In this document: positions 9,021-15,937 of the stretch, one piece after another
Numbering within the stretch: position 1 is the first letter of the stretch
How the letters are laid out: every line of letters begins with the position of its first letter
Assembly (NCBI RefSeq): GCF_049532905.1
Contig: NZ_CP064032.1
Span: forward strand, 2,914,001 to 2,978,000
Length of the DNA: 64,000 bases
Origin: Dyella_B nitratireducens
GTDB taxonomy: Bacteria; Pseudomonadota; Gammaproteobacteria; Xanthomonadales; Rhodanobacteraceae
Direction of reading: 5' to 3'
Program-made: the position numbers and the translations under genes
Notes under the pieces: model-generated
Database searches by the model: none
Told to the model about the DNA's origin: nothing
What the model saw: the letters and a program-made list of their open reading frames with translations, nothing else

Positions 9021-10226
9021 GTGGTCATCCATCCCAAGGTTCGCGGCTTTATCTGTGTCACGGCGCATCCGGTCGGCTGCGAGAAGAACGTGGTCGAACA
9101 GATCGGCATCACCAAGGCCAAAGGCGCTGCCGCCTCCGGTCCTAAACGCGTACTGGTGATCGGCGCATCCACGGGATACGGCCTGGCCACGCGTGTCACG
9201 GCAGCCTTTGGCTACGGCGCCGCCACTCTGGGCGTGTTCTTCGAAAAGCCTTCCAGCGACAGCAAGCCCGGTACCGCGGGCTGGTACAACTCCGCGGCGT
9301 TCGACAAGCTGGCCAAGCAGGCGGGGCTGTACTCCCGCTCCATCAACGGCGATGCGTTCTCCCACGAAACCCGCACTCGCGCGATCGAGCTGATCAAGAA
9401 CGAAATGGGTGGCCCGATCGACCTGGTGATCTATTCGCTGGCCTCGCCCGTGCGCAAGCTGCCCGACAGCGGCGAAATGGTGCGTTCCACGCTGAAGACC
9501 ATCGGCAAGCCATTCACCGCGTCCTCGGTGGATACCAACAAGGATGCCGTGGTGCAGGTCACCGTGGAGCCGGCCAACGAGCAGGAAATCAAGGACACCG
9601 TTACCGTGATGGGTGGCGAAGACTGGGCCCTGTGGATCGACGCACTCAGCAAGGCCGGCGTGCTGGCCGACAACGCCTCCACCGTCGCCTACAGCTACGT
9701 CGGCACCGAAATCACCTGGCCCATCTACTGGCACGGCACCATCGGCCAGGCCAAGCAGCACCTGGACAACACCGCGCACGAACTCAGCCAGCGCTACGCG
9801 GCACAACATCTGCACGCCTACGTGGGCGTGATGAAGTCGGTGGTGACGCAGGCCAGCTCGGCCATTCCGGTGATTCCGCTGTACGTCTCCATGGTGTTCC
9901 GCATCATGAAAGACAAAGGCATCCACGAAGGCACCATCGAACAGGCCAATCGCCTGTTCCACGATTTCCTGTATCGCGAAGATGGCAAGGCGCCACCCAC
10001 CGATGAGGAAGGCCGCCTGCGCCTGGACGATTGGGAATTGCGCGACGACGTGCAGCAAACCTGCAAAGCGCTATGGCCGCAGGTCAGCACGGAGAATCTG
10101 TGGGAAGCGACCGACTATGCCGGCTACAAGAATGAGTTTCTGCGTTTGTTCGGCTTCGATCGCAAGGATGTGGATTACAACGCGGATGTGAATCCGGATG
10201 TAAGTTTTGATGTGATCCAGCTCTAG
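9021..10226 (+). CDS. fabV: Trans-2-enoyl-[ACP/CoA] reductase FabV
   Basis: This 401-aa NADH-dependent enoyl reductase catalyses the last step of fatty-acid elongation. FabV is the triclosan-tolerant alternative to FabI and is common in Xanthomonadales. Seen here are the N-terminal MVIHPKVRGFICVTAHP, the cofactor loop IGASTGYGLATR, and the diagnostic Y-x8-K active site in IYWHGTIGQAK. The length matches the family. The start is GTG after GAGGG, with no better ATG near. A REPIN-like element and a terminator follow. Confidence 0.97.
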   Translation: MVIHPKVRGFICVTAHPVGCEKNVVEQIGITKAKGAAASGPKRVLVIGASTGYGLATRVTAAFGYGAATLGVFFEKPSSDSKPGTAGWYNSAAFDKLAKQAGLYSRSINGDAFSHETRTRAIELIKNEMGGPIDLVIYSLASPVRKLPDSGEMVRSTLKTIGKPFTASSVDTNKDAVVQVTVEPANEQEIKDTVTVMGGEDWALWIDALSKAGVLADNASTVAYSYVGTEITWPIYWHGTIGQAKQHLDNTAHELSQRYAAQHLHAYVGVMKSVVTQASSAIPVIPLYVSMVFRIMKDKGIHEGTIEQANRLFHDFLYREDGKAPPTDEEGRLRLDDWELRDDVQQTCKALWPQVSTENLWEATDYAGYKNEFLRLFGFDRKDVDYNADVNPDVSFDVIQL

Positions 10227-10255
10227 CCTCACACCTTCGTGGTGCATGGCAGATC

Positions 10256-10329
10256 GTAGGTTGGGGTGCAAACCCCAACATTGCCATCTGGATGTGTACC
10301 GATACGTTGGGGTTTGCACCCCAACCTAC
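10256..10329. repeat. REPIN-like paired hairpin, copy 5
   Basis: Both halves are intact. It sits between the fabV stop and a bidirectional terminator. Confidence 0.9.
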
Positions 10330-10357
10330 AAAAAGGCCGGCTTTCGCCGGCCTTTTT
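10330..10357. terminator. Bidirectional Rho-independent terminator
   Basis: AAAAAGGCCGGC and GCCGGCCTTTTT form a perfect stem, with A and T tracts on the two sides. It can end both fabV and the convergent propeller gene. Confidence 0.88.
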
Positions 10358-10360
10358 GCA

Positions 10361-11524
10361 TCACCGCATGATGCCCGTATGCCCCAGCGAATACCGCCCA
10401 GGCTGTGGCCATACCGCCAGGCCATGCGGCTCCATGCCCACCTTGATGATCTTCACCTTGCCGGTGGTGGTATCGAACGCATACACCACGTCATCAAAAC
10501 GGCCCGACAACCACAACCACTTGCCGTCCGCCGTGACATTGCCCATATCAGGGCTGCCGCCGCCCGGAATCGGCCAGTTGGCCACCACCTTGCGCGTGGC
10601 GAAATCGATCACCGACACGCTGCCCGGACCATGCGGCGGACCGTGCACCTTGTTTGAACCGCGGTTGGCGACATACAGCTTGGTGCCGTCGCGGCTCGGA
10701 TACATGCCATGCGTGCCGATGCCGGTCTTGATAAAGCCGATCTGCTTGAAGCTGTCGCCGTCAATCAGATACACGCCGTTGGCCATCATGTCGGCAACGT
10801 AGAACACCTTGCCATCGGGCGACACACGGATGTCTTGCGGCATGCCGTGCTTGCTGAGCTGCAGGTAGCCGAGCACCTTCTGGTTGACCATGTCGATCTT
10901 CACCAGCTTGCCGCCGAATTCGCAGGTAAAGATGGCGTACTTGCCGTCGATCGAGAAATCCGCGTGATTGATGCCCTTGCATTCCGGTGCGGACAAGCGG
11001 GAAATCAGCGCCATGGTGTGCGGGTTGCGGAAGTCGAGGCGCGCGAAGGCTTCGGCCACCACGATGGCTTCTTTGCCATCCGGCGTGAAGTACATGTTGT
11101 ACGGATCATCCACCGGATCGGCCTTGCCCGGCTTGCCGGTCTTGGGATCGATCGGCGTCAGGCTGCCATCGTTATGGCCTTCGGCGTTGTTGGTTACCCA
11201 CAGTGTTCTCAGATCCCACGATGGCACCACATGCTGTGGGCTGCGGCCGACCGGAAACTTATCCACCACCGTGAACGTGCTCGGATCGATCACATACACA
11301 TCGTTCGAACGCAGGTTGGGTACGTAGATGCGCGGCAGATCGCCCTTCACCACCGGGCTGAACATGTTGAAGCCCGCATTGCTGTACATGTTGTTCGGGT
11401 TGGTCACCGGCGGCATGCCGGGAACGGTTTGCACCGTTTGCGCCGCAGCCACGGCGGTGACACACAAACCGGCCAGCACGGCGCCGGCACGCAAGGCAAA
11501 ACGCCCAAAGCAATCAAATCTCAC
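10361..11524 (-). CDS. Periplasmic YncE/YVTN-type beta-propeller protein
   Basis: This 387-aa protein has a signal peptide of about 28 residues (cleavage near AVAAAQ). Repeated blades follow, such as RIYVPNLRSNDVYVIDPST, LYVANRGSNKVHG and GSVSVIDFATRKVVANWP, typical of YVTN-family seven-bladed propellers. Such proteins bind ligands or act as scaffolds in the periplasm. The precise function is unknown. It lies 51 bp downstream of the creatininase-like gene on the same strand, so the two probably form an operon. Confidence 0.85.
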   Translation of the reverse strand: MRFDCFGRFALRAGAVLAGLCVTAVAAAQTVQTVPGMPPVTNPNNMYSNAGFNMFSPVVKGDLPRIYVPNLRSNDVYVIDPSTFTVVDKFPVGRSPQHVVPSWDLRTLWVTNNAEGHNDGSLTPIDPKTGKPGKADPVDDPYNMYFTPDGKEAIVVAEAFARLDFRNPHTMALISRLSAPECKGINHADFSIDGKYAIFTCEFGGKLVKIDMVNQKVLGYLQLSKHGMPQDIRVSPDGKVFYVADMMANGVYLIDGDSFKQIGFIKTGIGTHGMYPSRDGTKLYVANRGSNKVHGPPHGPGSVSVIDFATRKVVANWPIPGGGSPDMGNVTADGKWLWLSGRFDDVVYAFDTTTGKVKIIKVGMEPHGLAVWPQPGRYSLGHTGIMR

Positions 11525-11575
11525 GGCAGATTCCCGTATTTGAAGAGGACAACGATTTATTTCCCAAAGCTCGCA

Positions 11576-12397
11576 TCAACGCCCTGCCGTTTCCTGGCGA
11601 ATGGCATCGACCGTGCGCGAAACTATAGCATCCACGCCCAATTGGCCGAGTTCCGCGGTGGAACGCCGCGGATCGCCGCCGTACACACCATCGGCCGCGC
11701 CGGGCTTCGGCGCATTGCGCATCTCACTCATCCGCACCATTTGCGGCGCGACGGCAAGCTGCAGCGAGGTATCCGCCAGCCCTGCATGCGTGCCGATTTC
11801 ATCGTCGCGAAAACCACGTTGGCGTAGCAATTGGGCATAGCCATCCGACGATGTTTCGTAATACGCCGCCGGCAGGATTGCCCGCGCATTCGTTCCTGCC
11901 CATGCTTTGTTGAGGTGAGCCACTACCTGTTTCAGGTCTTTCTGATAACCGCCGTGGTCACCGAGAAAAACAATGTTGCGAAAACCATGCACGGCGAAAC
12001 TGTTGGCCGCCGACTCGAGCATTTTTTCGAAGACGTCATCCGGAATAGTGATGGTGCCCGGAAAGCGCATATGCGACGTAGGTGGCGCATAGCCGCCTTC
12101 CGGTACGTAAGCCACTACCGGCGCCACCAAGGCGTTGCCGAGTTTTTGCGCGATCTTGTCGGCGAGATAGGCCGCACGCACGTTGTGCTTGCCCACCGCG
12201 ACGTAAGGACCGCTTTGCTCGGTGCCGCCGATGGGAATGATGATCGTCGTCTTGCCAGCGTGAACCTGGTCGCGCAGCTCGGTCCAGGTGAGGTTCTGCA
12301 ACTGTACGGTGGAAGGTGCTTGTGCGAACGCAGCTTGCGCGGTGACAAGGAAAAAGACAGACGCAATGATGCGTCGGAATGCATGGCGCTGAGTCAT
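11576..12397 (-). CDS. Exported creatininase-family amidohydrolase
   Basis: This 273-aa protein starts at MTQRHAFRR, which gives a proper signal peptide ending AFAQ; an ATG at 12436 would put 13 odd residues in front. The mature protein has the creatininase-family motifs IIPIGGTEQSGPYVAVGKHN, EGGYAPPTSHMRFPGTI, FLGDHGGYQKDL and GTHAGLADTSL, carrying the His/Asp/Glu metal ligands. Family members hydrolyse cyclic amides such as creatinine or formamidopyrimidines. Export to the periplasm is unusual, so creatinine need not be the substrate. It is probably co-transcribed with the downstream propeller gene. Confidence 0.82.
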   Translation of the reverse strand: MTQRHAFRRIIASVFFLVTAQAAFAQAPSTVQLQNLTWTELRDQVHAGKTTIIIPIGGTEQSGPYVAVGKHNVRAAYLADKIAQKLGNALVAPVVAYVPEGGYAPPTSHMRFPGTITIPDDVFEKMLESAANSFAVHGFRNIVFLGDHGGYQKDLKQVVAHLNKAWAGTNARAILPAAYYETSSDGYAQLLRQRGFRDDEIGTHAGLADTSLQLAVAPQMVRMSEMRNAPKPGAADGVYGGDPRRSTAELGQLGVDAIVSRTVDAIRQETAGR

Positions 12398-12506
12398 GGG
12401 GCAGGCGCAAAGGGGATGTGAAGAACAACGGTGCATATGGTTGCACGCCGTTGACGTCTTCGCATCCCTTTGACGCTCATTGCCTCGGTTTTGCCCTATT
12501 TCTTAT

Positions 12507-12824
12507 TCACTCGCTCTCCTGTGGAATAGCCCGGCGGAAGATCTCCTCCCAATAGGCCATGCGTTCGGAATAGGCTTCGCGCACCGACTCAGGCTGGTCG
12601 TTCTGCAGGCTGCGCACGTGAGTGATCGGCAACGTCGCCGAAGCCATCTGCCGCCACGCATCCGCGGCGGCTTTCAAGTGGGAGTGGGACGCCAGCAGCG
12701 CAGCGATCACCTGCTGGTCCACCATTTGTTGCGCGCTGAGTGCCATCAATCCTTCCAGCGCAATATCAGTGCGCTCGGAGAGGAACGCGACAGCCTCGCC
12801 CCAGTTATTGAAACTAACTTCCAT
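12507..12824 (-). CDS. Small helical protein (105 aa), phasin-like at most
   Basis: The ATG at 12824 follows GAGGAGTC. The protein is soluble and mostly amphipathic helix, with Ala- and Gln-rich segments such as GLMALSAQQMVDQQ and LKAAADAWRQM. The pattern is loosely like phasins that coat polyester granules, but this is a guess from composition. No motif is diagnostic. Confidence 0.6.
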   Translation of the reverse strand: MEVSFNNWGEAVAFLSERTDIALEGLMALSAQQMVDQQVIAALLASHSHLKAAADAWRQMASATLPITHVRSLQNDQPESVREAYSERMAYWEEIFRRAIPQESE

Positions 12825-12977
12825 GGGCGACTCCTCGGTTCTGGGAGACGGCTACAGCCTAGGGAGTGGTCGATCAATTCTGTGTAGGCGCGCCGTATGT
12901 GAATGAGCTTGTTCACAGGGACTAACCGCCATGGTCAGCCGCTGTTACGTAGGCTATGGGGTTTCATGTCGAGACAA

Positions 12978-13012
12978 CGAAAAAATCCCCTCCCCTGCTT
13001 GCGGGGGAAGGG
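12978..13012 (-). terminator. Probable terminator of the GST gene
   Basis: An imperfect GC-rich hairpin (CCCCTCCCC with GGGGGAAGGG) is flanked on the left by AAAAAA, which reads as a U run on the minus strand. It lies 53 bp past the GST stop. Confidence 0.55.
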
Positions 13013-13064
13013 ACCGGTGCCAACCAGACTGCAATAAGGCAGGGAGTCGTCCCTGGCAATCGCG

Positions 13065-13811
13065 TTATGCCACCTCCACGTGCCGCAGCGGCTCCCACGC
13101 ATGCTCCGGGTAATACTGCCGCATCAGCTTGTTCACATACGCCACCAAATGGGGCCTGCCTGCCACCGCATCCCTCAGCGGCGTATCGAAGAACGGGGTA
13201 AGAATGGAGGCAAGCACGCCAAATGCCGTCGCATCCACGGCCGTCAACCTGTCCCCCATGATGTAAGGCTTGTCACCCAGTAGCGCGGCGATCGCATCGA
13301 TCGATCGCACACCCAGCGCAGCAATTTCACCGGCCGAATGACGGCCGATGCCATGGCTTCGCATGTCGCCATCCTTGCGCGCCTGCATGTCGCGACGCAG
13401 TTGTTCACGCTCTTCCTCCGGTGCGCCATTGGCGAAATTCGCCGGGCCCTTGGCGAAGTTCTCCGGAACGATCCAGCGGAACCACACCATGGCGAAGTAG
13501 AGGTGATCCTCCAGCATCCGCTCTATCGCCCAGGATTCGGCACGCTGGCGCGTATCCAGGCCCTCGTCCAGGTCTACGCCATATTTGCGTTCGATATGCG
13601 CGCGGATGAAAGTGGAGTCGCAGACCACTTCGCCATCGTCCACCATGTAAGGCACCTTGCCCTTGGGCGCCTGCGGAGGTGTGGTGGAGTTCCTCACATA
13701 ATCCAGACCCGCCATCTTCAACTGCACTTCGGTTTTAATCACGAAAGGGCTGGTTTCCGGCATGCCGAAGCCAGGGCGGGTTGCGTACAAAGTGATGCTC
13801 GGTGTGGTCAT
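13065..13811 (-). CDS. Glutathione S-transferase family protein
   Basis: This 248-aa protein begins MTTPSITLYATRPGFGMPET; the start at 13811 follows CAAGGAC, whereas longer readings run into a repeat. The thioredoxin-like N-domain contains the cis-Pro and ligand loop KGKVPYMVDDGEVVCDS. The C-terminal helical domain includes DRLTAVDATAFGVLAS, the usual GST hydrophobic-core motif. It is closer to the metaxin-like/GST_N_4 group than to canonical GSTs. The substrate is unknown. Confidence 0.85.
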   Translation of the reverse strand: MTTPSITLYATRPGFGMPETSPFVIKTEVQLKMAGLDYVRNSTTPPQAPKGKVPYMVDDGEVVCDSTFIRAHIERKYGVDLDEGLDTRQRAESWAIERMLEDHLYFAMVWFRWIVPENFAKGPANFANGAPEEEREQLRRDMQARKDGDMRSHGIGRHSAGEIAALGVRSIDAIAALLGDKPYIMGDRLTAVDATAFGVLASILTPFFDTPLRDAVAGRPHLVAYVNKLMRQYYPEHAWEPLRHVEVA

Positions 13812-13883
13812 GTCCTTGAGGTCCACGCAGGAAGGAGCGCATAGCGTGGCCCCTTGCTGCTGACAACCTACTGTCAGCAGTTC

Positions 13884-13956
13884 GCAGGTTGGGGTGCAAA
13901 CCCCAACATGGCGCGACGACAGGCATGGCGATGTTGGGGTTTGCACCCCAACCTAC
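13884..13956. repeat. REPIN-like paired hairpin, copy 6
   Basis: Its right end overlaps the TAG stop codon (13953-13955) of the GIY-YIG-like gene, so that gene's stop is supplied by the repeat. Confidence 0.9.
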
Positions 13957-14585
13957 ATACCGCAAGCGGATGCATACCAGGCCAGCACCTTGGCGGGAAG
14001 CAACTCATCCAACGCCATGCCAACCGCACGGCAAGCATCGAGGTTGTCGATCAGCGCCCTGGCATAACGCGTATCGCGCGCTTGCGCCGATACGTTCGCG
14101 TCCTGCCACTCGATCATCTCCAGCAGACGCTGCGACCACTCATAGAGTTGGTCCGCCCGCTCCGAAAAGCGCGCATGCAACCAGCCGCTCAACGGCGCAT
14201 GCAAGACGTAGTCATACCGGTCTACCATCCGCCGCACCAAAGCATCCACTTCCTCGCCGATACCTCGAAACCACTCGGTATGCCCGCCAGCCGCCTCCGC
14301 GATCAGCAAGGGGGCTGCGGCGCGATGTTCCGGCCATCGCTCAATCAACAGCCGCTCCAGCCGCCGCGCATCCCGCAGTCGCCCGGTCTCGACCAGCAGC
14401 CCCTTCTGCAGATCGAACAGCGCAAAGAAGCGGGGATGAAAGCTGCGGAACCGCTGAACCGGATCTTGCGTGAAGCCTACTTTGGTCAGGTCCTCGCCCA
14501 GGGAAGGCAGCACGTAAACGAACGTTCGCCCGCGTCGTGCAGGATCAGGCAAACCCCAATCACCCAGTGTTTCGCGCTCGCTCAA
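13953..14585 (-). CDS. GIY-YIG nuclease-like protein divergent from the borosin locus
   Basis: The likely start is TTG at 14585, with AGGAG six bases upstream, giving 210 aa. Residues about 15-85 read FVYVLPSLGEDLTKVGFTQ, then an Arg in PVQRFRSF, then ARRLERLLIERW. This is the layout of GIY-YIG/T5orf172 (MUG113-type) domains, with Tyr, Lys-Val-Gly and Arg in place and a Glu in the helix. The rest is helical and unassigned. It is divergent from the methyltransferase gene 90 bp away. A link with the RiPP system is only positional. The stop codon lies inside a repeat. Confidence 0.65.
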   Translation of the reverse strand: MSERETLGDWGLPDPARRGRTFVYVLPSLGEDLTKVGFTQDPVQRFRSFHPRFFALFDLQKGLLVETGRLRDARRLERLLIERWPEHRAAAPLLIAEAAGGHTEWFRGIGEEVDALVRRMVDRYDYVLHAPLSGWLHARFSERADQLYEWSQRLLEMIEWQDANVSAQARDTRYARALIDNLDACRAVGMALDELLPAKVLAWYASACGM

Positions 14586-14675
14586 GCCGGCTCCTGTCCT
14601 GAGAGATGACGGGCGCTCGACGATCGCCCCTCGCCACGCAATACTGCTACGCAAAGCAGTAGGGGAAATACCGTT

Positions 14676-15464
14676 TTGAACAACACACCTGCCAAGGGCA
14701 GCCTGGCCTGCGTGGGCATAGGCATGACGCTGGGCTCCCACCTGAGCGCACGCACGCGCAGCTACATCGAACAAGCGGATGTAGCCTTCGTCCTGGTGTC
14801 AGACGGCATCATCGAGCTGTGGCTGCAAGACATGAACAAGGACGTGCGCAGCCTGCAGCCGTATTACCAGGAAGGCAAGTCGCGGATGAAGACTTACCGC
14901 CAGATGGTGGAGGCCATGCTGACCGAGGTGCGTGCCGGCAAGCGCGTCTGCGGTGTGTTCTATGGTCACCCCGGCGTGTTCGCCTGGGTCCCGCACAAGG
15001 CCATCGAGACTGCGCGCAGCGAAGGCTTCTCCGCCCATATGGAACCCGGCATCTCCTCCGAGGATTGCCTGTACGCCGACCTCGGCATCGACCCCGGCGC
15101 ACGCGGCTGCCAGCACTACGAAGCCAGCCAGTTCATGCTTTATCGTCGTTGTATCGATCCAAGTGCGTGGTTGATCCTGTGGCAGATCGGTATCGCCGGC
15201 GATCGAACACTCAAGCGTTTCTCTACCGGCGAGGCCCATCGGCAAGTTCTGGTCGATGTGCTCGCCCGGCATTACCCCTTGGATCACGAGGTGGTTGTCT
15301 ATCGCGCTGCTACCTTGCCCTTCCAATCCCCGCGTATCGAGTGCCTCGCGCTTGAAAGGCTGCCGCTCGCAGAAGTAGGCATGGCCGATACTCTGGCCAT
15401 TCCGCCGGCCCGCCCGCTGGAGGCCGACGACGAGATCCGCAGCCGTCTGGCAGCGTTGGTCTGA
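14676..15464 (+). CDS. SonM-like split-borosin alpha-N-methyltransferase
   Basis: This 262-aa SAM-dependent enzyme has the tetrapyrrole-methylase fold. Matches to borosin methyltransferases (SonM, OphMA) are GSLACVGIGM at 8-17 (cofactor loop), YIEQAD at 30-35, RMKTYRQMVEAML at 70-82 with the Arg and Tyr that line the active site, YGHPGVFAWV at 96-105, and MEPGISSEDCLYADLGIDPG at 122-141. It lacks the fused precursor tail of fungal enzymes. The separate precursor gene 173 bp downstream makes this a split system. The enzyme methylates backbone amides of the precursor core. The start is TTG after AGGGGAAA; the next ATG would cut the cofactor loop. Confidence 0.9.
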   Translation: MNNTPAKGSLACVGIGMTLGSHLSARTRSYIEQADVAFVLVSDGIIELWLQDMNKDVRSLQPYYQEGKSRMKTYRQMVEAMLTEVRAGKRVCGVFYGHPGVFAWVPHKAIETARSEGFSAHMEPGISSEDCLYADLGIDPGARGCQHYEASQFMLYRRCIDPSAWLILWQIGIAGDRTLKRFSTGEAHRQVLVDVLARHYPLDHEVVVYRAATLPFQSPRIECLALERLPLAEVGMADTLAIPPARPLEADDEIRSRLAALV

Positions 15465-15500
15465 TCGCAGTCTTTCCGACATATAAATCGAGGCAAATAC

Positions 15501-15516
15501 ACGTACGACAGTACGT
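15501..15516. promoter_or_regulatory. Inverted repeat ACGTAC-N4-GTACGT
   Basis: A 6-bp perfect inverted repeat lies in the gap between the methyltransferase and its precursor. It could be an operator or a chance palindrome. It is the only clear symmetry in this 173-bp spacer. Confidence 0.3.
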
Positions 15517-15637
15517 TAGTTTCGGCATCGACGGCGCGTTTGCTCGGCGCGCGATATGATGAGGCCCCTGTCGTGCCCAGGACCGAGTACGGTGGCCGAT
15601 AAGGGGGAACTACAGCAAGCAATACAGGGGTAATTAG

Positions 15638-15937
15638 ATGTCGAATGTCATTCAATTCTTGGAAAAAGTAGGTAACGCAGCCCAATGGGACGACGTTACC
15701 GAAGGCAAGTTGGAACTGGCTCTGGCAGAAGCTGATATCGAAGGTCCGTTCCGCTCAGCCATCTTGAATAAGGATGTTGCGCAGTTGCAGGTGCTTCTGC
15801 AGCAGAAGGAACCTGTCTGCTTTGTAATTCCAGGTGAGGAAGAAGAGGAAGAAGAAGGCGAAGAGGAGCCCGGCGAGAAAGGGCAACTCAAAGACGCACG
15901 CTGTTTGCCACGCGTTCGATTTGCCTCTCGGTCTTAA
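15638..15937 (+). CDS. Split-borosin RiPP precursor peptide
   Basis: This 99-aa protein is preceded by AGGGG at 8 nt. Residues 1-56 form a small helical domain (MSNVIQFLEKVGNAAQW, LELALAEADIEGPFRSAIL, DVAQLQVLLQQ) like the borosin-binding domain of SonA-type precursors. A short hydrophobic segment, KEPVCFVIPG (57-66), follows and is the predicted core for backbone N-methylation. Seven consecutive Glu, more acidic residues and a basic tail come next. The Glu tract is a GAA/GAG microsatellite. The stop codon touches the next start codon. The pairing with the adjacent SonM-like enzyme makes the call firm; the exact core is inferred. Confidence 0.85.
   Translation: MSNVIQFLEKVGNAAQWDDVTEGKLELALAEADIEGPFRSAILNKDVAQLQVLLQQKEPVCFVIPGEEEEEEEGEEEPGEKGQLKDARCLPRVRFASRS

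Noticed and set aside
9015..10058. A 347-codon minus-strand frame covering fabV
   Set aside because: FabV on the plus strand is unmistakable. The His/Gly/Val-rich opposite frame is a mirror of its codon bias.
10709..11827. A 372-codon plus-strand frame over the propeller gene
   Set aside because: Shadow frame with His/Arg-rich composition, crossing two real minus-strand genes.
15465..15637. A c-di-GMP riboswitch before the borosin precursor, suggested by the neighbouring cyclase
   Set aside because: None of the conserved GEMM loop sequences are visible. Only a simple inverted repeat and the ribosome site are seen.
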